Of a stretch of 10,577 nucleotides of DNA, positions 1-4,304 are shown piece after piece. The notes beneath the pieces are model-generated. The model worked only from the letters and a program-made list of their open reading frames with translations. It ran no database searches and was not told the origin of the DNA. The position numbers and the translations under genes are program-made. The stretch's first letter is position 1. Every line of letters begins with the position of its first letter. Source of the DNA: Comamonadaceae bacterium (GTDB lineage Bacteria > Pseudomonadota > Gammaproteobacteria > Burkholderiales > Burkholderiaceae); the NCBI GenBank assembly GCA_947377705.1, contig CANCGU010000078.1:1-10577 (forward strand), read 5' to 3'.

Positions 1-209
1 GTGGCAAAGGTGGCGAGCTGTGCACGCAAGTCGTCTTGCTGCACGGCGTCGCAGGCGAATTGCACACGCATGAAGAACAGGCCCGTGTCGTGGTCGTTGT
101 ACTGGGCGGCTTCTTCGATGTTGCCTTGGCGCTCCAGCAAAAAGCCAGACACGGCGTGCACGATGCCCTGGCGGTCAGGGCAAGACAGGTTGAGGATGTA
201 TGCAGTCAT
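1..209 (-). CDS. purU: Formyltetrahydrofolate deformylase, N-terminal part (partial)
   Basis: PurU hydrolyses 10-formyl-tetrahydrofolate to formate and tetrahydrofolate in the cytoplasm, balancing the one-carbon pool and feeding formate to purine synthesis. Only the first 69 complete codons are visible because the gene runs off the left edge. The visible part is the N-terminal ACT domain: after [10 protein letters not shown] comes [14 protein letters not shown] (residues 11-24), then [14 protein letters not shown] and the strand GLFFMRVQF, the usual order in PurU. The formyltransferase-like catalytic half is outside the window. The start is the ATG whose complement is at 207-209. There is no Shine-Dalgarno before it, but TACAAT lies 7 nt upstream on the coding strand, so the mRNA may be leaderless. 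A terminator-like hairpin separates it from the upstream DUF3567 gene. The glycine-cleavage regulator GcvR also has ACT domains, but this N-terminus fits PurU better. Confidence 0.85.
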   Translation of the reverse strand, partial: MTAYILNLSCPDRQGIVHAVSGFLLERQGNIEEAAQYNDHDTGLFFMRVQFACDAVQQDDLRAQLATFA

Positions 210-216
210 GTGCGCA

Positions 217-222
217 ATTGTA
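217..222 (-). promoter_or_regulatory. Candidate -10 element of purU
   Basis: On the minus strand this reads TACAAT, five of six bases of the sigma-70 -10 consensus. It ends 7 nt before the purU ATG, placing a start of transcription at or next to the A of the start codon. No good -35 is visible at the normal spacing. This is an inference from position and from the missing Shine-Dalgarno. Confidence 0.35.
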
Positions 223-238
223 GGTTTGACTGGGCATG

Positions 239-260
239 AAAAAGGGCGCCTAAGCGCCCT
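239..260 (-). terminator. Rho-independent terminator after the DUF3567 gene
   Basis: Positions 243-249 and 254-260 form a perfect 7-bp GC-rich stem (AGGGCGC/GCGCCCT) with a 4-nt loop. On the minus strand the hairpin is followed by five Ts (complement of 239-243). It lies 22 bp after the DUF3567 stop codon and upstream of purU, so it should end the DUF3567 transcript and leave purU to its own promoter. Confidence 0.75.
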
Positions 261-282
261 GTGTGTCGTGTGGGGAGCAGGT

Positions 283-561
283 TCAGTGCACCACCACCGG
301 GTTTTGTGCCAACTCGGCGTAGCCAGCCAAGGTGTCTTCCACTTCTTCTTGGGTGGGCGCCTTTTCTTGCCAAGCGCGCAAATGGGCTTGAAATTGCTCG
401 GCCCACGAGCCTTCGAGGTAAATCTCTTTGCCTGAGCGTTTGTCCACGATTTCAAAGCCGTGGCGGGCCAAGGCGGGCACGTCGGGGCGGACAGGCACCA
501 ACGCGTCATCCACCTGCAGGTGCATGACCGAATACGTGTCGGAGTTGTAGAGCATGTCCAT
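283..561 (-). CDS. DUF3567 family protein
   Basis: This is a small protein of 92 residues from the chosen start, matching the DUF3567 family, which is largely confined to Burkholderiales and has no known function. Family signs are the opening [15 protein letters not shown], the central [23 protein letters not shown] block, the acidic [13 protein letters not shown] segment and the ending NPVVVH. No signal peptide or membrane segment is seen, so it is probably cytoplasmic. The frame is open to an ATG at 591, but family members start at the M(D/N)MLYNSD block. A candidate promoter also places transcription start near 588, so the ATG at 559-561 was chosen, preceded by a weak GAAAGA. The gene has its own candidate promoter and terminator, suggesting a single-gene unit. 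Confidence 0.85.
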   Translation of the reverse strand: MDMLYNSDTYSVMHLQVDDALVPVRPDVPALARHGFEIVDKRSGKEIYLEGSWAEQFQAHLRAWQEKAPTQEEVEDTLAGYAELAQNPVVVH

Positions 562-594
562 GGGGATCTTTCGGCGGAAAACGAATTGCATCTA

Positions 595-624
595 AGCATA
601 TCGGATTCAAAAGCCCAAATTCAA
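595..624 (-). promoter_or_regulatory. Candidate promoter of the DUF3567 gene
   Basis: On the minus strand TTGAAT (complement of 619-624; four of six -35 bases) is followed after 18 bp by TATGCT (complement of 595-600; four of six -10 bases). Transcription would begin near 588, after the alternative upstream ATG at 591. This is one reason to prefer the start at 561. It overlaps the hairpin at the end of the upstream DUF3108 gene. Confidence 0.4.
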
Positions 625-637
625 GAGCCGGGCTTTT
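609..637 (-). terminator. Hairpin at the end of the DUF3108 gene
   Basis: AAAAGCCC at 609-616 and GGGCTTTT at 630-637 form an 8-bp stem with a 13-nt loop. Read on the minus strand it ends in TTTT then GAATCC. The stop codon of the DUF3108 gene lies in the loop, so the hairpin forms only as ribosomes finish. It is weaker than a textbook terminator because the T run is short and part of the stem. Confidence 0.45.
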
Positions 638-1700
638 CAACCTTGCTTAAAAGTTGGTCCACAAAGTCGCCATTGGCGTTGGTGATGCGCAAACGCACCG
701 GCAAATAGCCCAAACTAGGTGCAAACCACAGTTCAATGTGCTGGTCAAACTCGCGCCGGGGCTTGCGGTTGAGCTTGATGGCGTTCATTTCGCCAAAGGG
801 CAGCTGCAACAGCTCTTCTTTTTCTACCAAAAACTGCCAAACCTCTGCCTCCCGTTGCGAGACGGTTTGGAACGACAGCATCGTGCCCGGTGGGTAACGG
901 GTGGGGTCGGCCGCCAGCATGCTGCTGAGTTGCAACACCACACTCAAGCGGTCTTGCGCCCCTTTGAGCAGGGGGGCATCGGGCGAGTTGGCGCTGAAAC
1001 TGATGATGCCTTTGTCACGCTGAAAGTGCGCGGCCAGTTCGCTGCGTGTTTTGTCGCCAAAGCGCGTGGGCATGAGGCCGTCTTCACCCAGCGTGCCTTT
1101 GCTGACCTGCACCCGTGAACCCAGCAAAAAGGCGCTGACCTCTAGGCGTGCTTCATAGTCCTTGCCGTTTTGAGCCCACAGCAACTCAGCAGAAGCCCAA
1201 TAGTTAAAGCCTTTGGCTTGACCTTGCACTTGGTATTTGAGCAAAGCAGAGTCTGGCGCTTTGAACGCCGTGACCTCGGTCGATCCCTCCGTCCCTGTGC
1301 GTTTGTAGGGGGGCAAGTCCACACCGCTGGCACTGCGTGCGGGTAGGCTGACGGAGGCCATGAGGTCATGGCCGAAGTCGTCAAACTTCAGCGGCTTGGT
1401 GCTTTCGCTCCCTTCGTTTGGTGTTTCGGCGTTCGGCGCTGGCGCAACCTTGGGCTGCTGCACAGGTGGTTTAGGCACTTGAGGCGCGCGTGGTGTTGTG
1501 ACCTCAATTTGTCGCGTGATCAAGGCCTGCGTGTGCAATGGTTTGCCGGCGTCTGGTGAGAGCCACAAGGGCGTGCCCGCGAGCAACCACAAGTGCAGCA
1601 ACAACACCCCCGCCACCAGCAGCACCGCGTGTTTGCGCTGCAAATGGGTGGGTTTGGCTGGCAGGACTTGGGCGTGCATGGCAGTCGCGCGTTCTTTCAT
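621..1700 (-). CDS. DUF3108 domain periplasmic protein
   Basis: From the ATG at 1700 this is 359 residues. The N-terminus is basic (around LQRKH) followed by a hydrophobic segment (VLLVAGVLLLHLWLLAGTPL, about residues 26-45) that should act as an uncleaved anchor or signal sequence. A proline-rich linker of about 60 residues follows (PQVPKPPVQQPK and on). The remaining roughly 230 residues resemble DUF3108: LLKYQVQGQAKGFNYWASAELLW, then a YEARLEVSAFLLGSRVQVSKG strand pair and the GLMPTRFGDKTRSE motif typical of this family, whose function is unknown. It probably sits in the periplasm. The frame extends to 1727, but that start would overlap the divergent gene beginning at 1712. A third option is the ATG at 1679. 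No start has a good Shine-Dalgarno. Confidence 0.8.
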   Translation of the reverse strand: MKERATAMHAQVLPAKPTHLQRKHAVLLVAGVLLLHLWLLAGTPLWLSPDAGKPLHTQALITRQIEVTTPRAPQVPKPPVQQPKVAPAPNAETPNEGSESTKPLKFDDFGHDLMASVSLPARSASGVDLPPYKRTGTEGSTEVTAFKAPDSALLKYQVQGQAKGFNYWASAELLWAQNGKDYEARLEVSAFLLGSRVQVSKGTLGEDGLMPTRFGDKTRSELAAHFQRDKGIISFSANSPDAPLLKGAQDRLSVVLQLSSMLAADPTRYPPGTMLSFQTVSQREAEVWQFLVEKEELLQLPFGEMNAIKLNRKPRREFDQHIELWFAPSLGYLPVRLRITNANGDFVDQLLSKVEKPGS

Positions 1701-1705
1701 AGAAT
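1700..1705 (+). promoter_or_regulatory. Candidate -10 element of the FAH-family gene
   Basis: TAGAAT matches five of six -10 bases and ends 6 nt before the ATG at 1712, so transcription would begin at or beside the start codon. No Shine-Dalgarno is present in the 11-bp gap. A convincing -35 was not found in the expected window, which lies inside the divergent DUF3108 gene. Confidence 0.4.
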
Positions 1706-1711
1706 CGTGGC

Positions 1712-2671
1712 ATGAAATTAGCCACATACAAAGACGGTACGCGCGACGGACAACTGGTGATCGTGTCGCGCGATTTGAGCACCGCGCATTATGCGACGGG
1801 CATTGCCTCCCGCCTGCAACAAGCGCTGGATGATTGGGGCTTTATCGCCCCGCAACTGCAAGATTTGTATGAAACCTTGAACAACGGCAAAGCGCGTCAT
1901 GCCTTTGCGTTTGATCCCGCGCTTTGCATGGCGCCCCTGCCTCGCGCTTATCAGCGCGTGAAGGGCTGGGCCTATCCCAGTCACACGGCTTTGTTGAGCG
2001 GTGCCGACCCCGAGTTGTTGGTGTATCAAGCCGCCAGCGACCCGTTGCTGGGTGCGCATGACGCCGTGGTGTGCGCCAGCGAAAACTTGGGCGTTGACTT
2101 TTCTGCCGAGATGGCCATCGTCACAGGCGATGTGCCGATGGGCGCATCGCCTGACGATGCCCTAGAAGGCATCCGCTTGGTCATGTTGTCTAACGACATC
2201 ACCTTGCGCCATGTGACCCATGGCTTGCAAAGCCAACCGGCTGTCGCCTTCAGTCCCGTGGCCGTCACGCTGGATGAGCTGGGCGATGCCTGGGACAACG
2301 GCTGCTTGCACCTCACGGTGCAAGTGGCTTGGAATGGCCGCAAAGTGGGCATGTGCGATGCGGGCACAGACATGGCGTATCACTTTGGTCAACTCGTGGC
2401 ATGTGCCAGCAAAACGCGCGCACTGCGTGCTGGCTCGGTGGTGAGCAGTGGCACCGTCAGCAATGCGGGCTTTGAGCAAAACGGCAAAACAGAATGGCCC
2501 AAGGGTTACAGCTGCATTGCTGAAAAGCGCGCCATGGAAACCGCATTGGATGGCAAAGCCGCCACTGAGTACATGAAGTTTGCCGACACCGTGCGCATCG
2601 AAGCCAAAGGCAAAGACGGCCAAAGCGTGTTTGGCGCGATTGAGCAAGAGTTGGTGCCGTTGGCCGCATAA
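1712..2671 (+). CDS. Fumarylacetoacetate hydrolase family protein
   Basis: This is a cytoplasmic protein of 319 residues in the FAH superfamily, whose members cleave C-C bonds in 2-keto-acid or diketo substrates with a divalent metal during aromatic or sugar-acid catabolism. The substrate here is unknown. The N-terminus (MKLATYKDGTRDGQLVIVSRD) and C-terminal half (WPKGYSCIAEKRAMET, then SVFGAIEQELVP) match the roughly 330-residue form common in Comamonadaceae. Visible active-site elements are E133 in VDFSAEMAIVTGD, D162 in LSNDITLR and the SSGTVSN loop (245-251). Usual family members have two glutamates in a DFEAE pattern; here the first is Ser131. Compared with remembered homologues there also appear to be short deletions around residues 88-108 and 166-175. 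The start is only 11 bp from the divergent DUF3108 start and lacks a Shine-Dalgarno. A strong terminator follows the stop. Confidence 0.85.
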   Translation: MKLATYKDGTRDGQLVIVSRDLSTAHYATGIASRLQQALDDWGFIAPQLQDLYETLNNGKARHAFAFDPALCMAPLPRAYQRVKGWAYPSHTALLSGADPELLVYQAASDPLLGAHDAVVCASENLGVDFSAEMAIVTGDVPMGASPDDALEGIRLVMLSNDITLRHVTHGLQSQPAVAFSPVAVTLDELGDAWDNGCLHLTVQVAWNGRKVGMCDAGTDMAYHFGQLVACASKTRALRAGSVVSSGTVSNAGFEQNGKTEWPKGYSCIAEKRAMETALDGKAATEYMKFADTVRIEAKGKDGQSVFGAIEQELVPLAA

Positions 2672-2687
2672 CACCCGCGTTTCAAAA

Positions 2688-2726
2688 AACAAAAGCCCGT
2701 TGACATCACGTCAGCGGGCTTTTGTT
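2688..2726. terminator. Bidirectional terminator between convergent genes
   Basis: A 17-bp stem from 2688-2704 and 2710-2726 with a 5-nt loop at 2705-2709, containing one G-U wobble (2700/2714). The core is AAAAGCCCG/CGGGCTTTT, giving a T run on the plus strand and an A-flanked equivalent on the minus strand. It lies 16 bp after the FAH-family stop and 27 bp beyond the stop of the convergent minus-strand gene, so it can serve both. Confidence 0.85.
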
Positions 2727-2752
2727 CTTACGGCGTTTAAAAACGTATCAAT

Positions 2753-3124
2753 TTATTTGACGAGTGCAGGGTCAGCGCCTAAGTTGTCAAACTTCTTGAA
2801 GTATTGGCGCGCCATGGCCACCACTTGTGCGTCTGTGGGGTGGTCGCTGGCCACGCTGTCGACGATGTTCACATGGGCGTGGTGTTGTTTGCACCAGTCA
2901 CGGAACTCGTTGCGTGCCAAGCCTGGGCCTGTGACCAACACTTCGTGCGTGCCTTCGAGGGCTTTGGCAATGTCGGCATACAGGTGTGCCGTGTCCGTGG
3001 GCTTGCCTTGGTGTTTGTGGTGGGTGCGTGACTTGACGCGTTGGCTCTCAACATGCTCGCGGTCAAACATCAGCACATGCGCTTCTTGGTGGTCCATCCA
3101 AACAACAGCGTGAAAAGTGGTCAT
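2753..3124 (-). CDS. Small eRF1-like 'translational machinery' family protein
   Basis: This is a 123-residue protein resembling small bacterial relatives of archaeo-eukaryotic release-factor domains, which databases often call 'translational machinery protein' in Burkholderiales. The recognisable order is VVWMDHQEAHVLMFDREHVES (7-27), a basic His-rich loop (RTHHKHQGK, 33-41), EVLVTGPGLARNEF (61-74) and the ending DHPTDAQVVAMARQYF (94-109). No signal peptide or membrane segment is present. A role in ribosome rescue or translation under stress is suggested by family resemblance, not shown. The frame extends upstream to 3247, but that part overlaps the neighbouring gene. The ATG at 3122-3124 is preceded by a purine-rich AGAGAAAGA stretch and matches family N-termini. 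It follows the DksA-like gene by 17 bp on the same strand, so the two are probably one operon. Confidence 0.75.
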   Translation of the reverse strand: MTTFHAVVWMDHQEAHVLMFDREHVESQRVKSRTHHKHQGKPTDTAHLYADIAKALEGTHEVLVTGPGLARNEFRDWCKQHHAHVNIVDSVASDHPTDAQVVAMARQYFKKFDNLGADPALVK

Positions 3125-3141
3125 GTGTTTTTCTTTCTCTC

Positions 3142-3507
3142 TTAGTGGTGGTTGTGTTCGGCTTTTTCTTGGCAGCCAATGCAGCGTGCTGCTTCGGGCG
3201 CCGCGTTCAGACGTGCTTCGGGAATCGTGACATCGCAGTCGATGCAATGGCCATAGGTGCCTGCGCTCAAGCGGGCCAAGGCTTCGTCGATGGCGGCCAG
3301 CTCGGCGGTTTCGTGTTCGTTGATGGCGAACTCCAAGTCGCGTGCGGTATTGACCTGCGCATCTGAGTCCTCGTTGTGTGCGAAGTGCTCAGCGGCAACT
3401 TCCACGCGGCTGGTTTTGCCGCCACGTTGCTGTGCAATTTGTGCCAACAAGTCGGCACGTTGAGTTTCAAGCTTTTGCTTGAAAACGTTGGCGTGTTGTG
3501 CGTCCAT
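3142..3507 (-). CDS. DksA/TraR family C4-type zinc-finger protein
   Basis: This 121-residue protein has the DksA/TraR layout: an N-terminal helix (1-30), an acidic stretch (HNEDSDAQV, 44-52), a second helix (54-80) forming a coiled-coil hairpin, and a zinc finger with C88, C91, C109 and C112 in the form YGHCIDC...RLNAAPEAARCIGCQ. DksA relatives enter the RNA polymerase secondary channel and adjust transcription, often with ppGpp. This short version is likely an auxiliary member rather than the main DksA (about 150 residues). The C-terminus is histidine-rich (HNHH). The start ATG (3505-3507) has a clear AAGGAG Shine-Dalgarno with 5 nt spacing. It is first in a probable two-gene operon with the eRF1-like gene, under a candidate FNR-type promoter. 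Confidence 0.88.
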   Translation of the reverse strand: MDAQHANVFKQKLETQRADLLAQIAQQRGGKTSRVEVAAEHFAHNEDSDAQVNTARDLEFAINEHETAELAAIDEALARLSAGTYGHCIDCDVTIPEARLNAAPEAARCIGCQEKAEHNHH

Positions 3508-3530
3508 CTGAGCTCCTTTTTGTTAGCCTC

Positions 3531-3572
3531 ATCTTGCGCCTAAGCGGCATGCAAATCATTGATAGATGTCAA
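3531..3572 (-). promoter_or_regulatory. Candidate FNR/ANR-activated promoter of the dksA-like operon
   Basis: TTGAT-AGAT-GTCAA at 3559-3572 matches nine of ten bases of the FNR/ANR consensus TTGAT-N4-ATCAA. On the minus strand CAAGAT at 3536-3531 is a weak -10 (three of six bases), which would start transcription near 3524. The box would then be centred at -41.5, the classic position for activation by an FNR-type regulator in place of a -35. The same box is about 76 bp upstream of the likely DUF2946 start on the other strand and could also act there. The motif is seen in the sequence; oxygen-responsive control is inference. Confidence 0.55.
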
Positions 3573-3628
3573 CAATTAGGCGAATGACTGACTACAGCCG
3601 TACGTTCGGATAGGTTGTTGACTTGCGC

Positions 3629-3634
3629 CATAAT
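3629..3634 (+). promoter_or_regulatory. Candidate -10 element of the DUF2946 gene
   Basis: CATAAT matches five of six -10 bases and lies 7 nt before the ATG at 3642. TTCGGA at 3605-3610, 18 bp upstream, is a weak -35. The gene lacks a Shine-Dalgarno, so a leaderless or near-leaderless transcript is possible. Confidence 0.35.
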
Positions 3635-3641
3635 TCCTGCC

Positions 3642-3998
3642 ATGCAACAGCTTCGCCATGCCATCCAACTCACCCGACTCGTGCTGGTGTGGTTTGCGTT
3701 GTCTGTCGGCGTGGCCATTGCATCTCCCCTCGTAAACACTCAGGGGATGGATTTGGTCTGTACCAGCACCGGCAGTATGAAGTTAGTGGTGCAGGGTGAT
3801 GATGACGCCAGTGCATCCGCCAAAACCATGGACTGCCCGCTGTGCATGTCTATCGTTGCACCACCTCCCGCGCTTAACACCACGTTGACGCAACCTTCCC
3901 CCTTGGCCCATGCCATGCAGCCCCTCGCTGCAGCGCACATTGCGGCCCTCACAGCGCCCCCGCTTCCTTCGCGTGGGCCGCCTGCACTTTTCCTTTGA
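3642..3998 (+). CDS. DUF2946-like small periplasmic protein
   Basis: From the ATG at 3642 this is 118 residues. It has a signal peptide (basic QQLRHAIQLTR, hydrophobic LVLVWFALSVGVAIA, likely cleavage near residues 27-28), then C40 in GMDLVC and a CxxC motif in TMDCPLCM (C65, C68), with a proline-rich tail. This pattern matches DUF2946 proteins, short exported proteins frequently found beside copper-handling genes and TonB receptors; their biochemical role is not known. The conserved cysteines and Met residues would suit metal binding or a disulfide, but that is inference. The frame is open upstream to a TTG at 3615; the ATG gives a more typical signal peptide. It leads the putative copper cluster, with about 100 bp before the receptor start. 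Confidence 0.7.
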   Translation: MQQLRHAIQLTRLVLVWFALSVGVAIASPLVNTQGMDLVCTSTGSMKLVVQGDDDASASAKTMDCPLCMSIVAPPPALNTTLTQPSPLAHAMQPLAAAHIAALTAPPLPSRGPPALFL

Positions 3999-4013
3999 TC
4001 TTTAAAGCGGGCA

Positions 4014-4029
4014 TGTGACGTTGGTCACT
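4014..4029. promoter_or_regulatory. Crp/Fnr-type palindromic operator candidate
   Basis: The sequence TGTGA-CGTTGG-TCACT agrees with nine of ten bases of the CRP consensus TGTGA-N6-TCACA. Its inner 14 bases are a perfect inverted repeat (GTGAC-N4-GTCAC), the spacing used throughout the Crp/Fnr superfamily. It lies 16 bp after the DUF2946 stop and about 69 bp before the receptor start at 4098. A -10-like TTTAAA at 4001-4006 would put the palindrome over the transcription start, which would favour repression. Activation from a promoter further downstream is also possible, though no good -10 is visible there. Confidence 0.5.
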
Positions 4030-4097
4030 GCCCAATGTGTTGGCTGTGTGCCGCCAATCGGCGCGCATCAAAGCCATCGAGATTTCAGGAAAATTTC

Positions 4098-4304
4098 ATG
4101 GAAAAAATTAAATCTATCAAGCGCGGTCACACCTTGGTCAACGCGGGCGAATTCGGTCCCGTCTGGCGCATCACCGAAGGCTTGTTTCGCTTAGAGCGCG
4201 TCGGTATGGATGGCTTGTCACTGGTACAGCTAGGCCTACGCGGCGGCTCAGTGACCGACCGCCTATCTCACTTCTTGGCTCTGCTGGCGCGCAACGCCGA
4301 CGGT
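4098..4304 (+). other. Crp/Fnr-like remnant fused in frame to the receptor
   Basis: Residues 9-50 read RGHTLVNAGEF, then PVWRITEGLFRLERVGMDG and LSLVQLGLRGG. This follows the first half of a cyclic-nucleotide-binding beta-roll: in E. coli CRP the same spots read STLIHQGEK, LYYIVKGSVAVL, EEGKEMILSYLNQGD. Residues 52-65 (VTDRLSHFLALLAR) match the helix just before the CRP helix-turn-helix (VTGRIAQTLLNLAK). The roll's second half and the long dimerisation helix, roughly 80 residues, are missing, and the DNA-binding domain is replaced by the receptor signal peptide. It therefore looks like a regulator gene collapsed by in-frame deletions and joined to the receptor. It cannot be a working Crp protein. 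Whether it is translated as part of the receptor is unknown. Confidence 0.55.

Noticed and set aside
1..435. Plus-strand open frame of 144 codons at the left edge
   Set aside because: It lies opposite purU and the DUF3567 gene, has no family resemblance, and carries an unusual Cys/Arg/Ser-rich composition typical of antisense frames.
654..1118. Plus-strand open frame of 154 codons
   Set aside because: Antisense to the DUF3108 gene, no Shine-Dalgarno and no recognisable motif.
2162..2692. Minus-strand open frame of 176 codons
   Set aside because: Antisense to the well-supported FAH-family gene and runs into the bidirectional terminator.
4035..4097. Upstream start for the receptor frame at 4035
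   Set aside because: The extra 21 residues (MCWLCAANRR...) resemble nothing, and the ATG at 4098 has a Shine-Dalgarno at good spacing.
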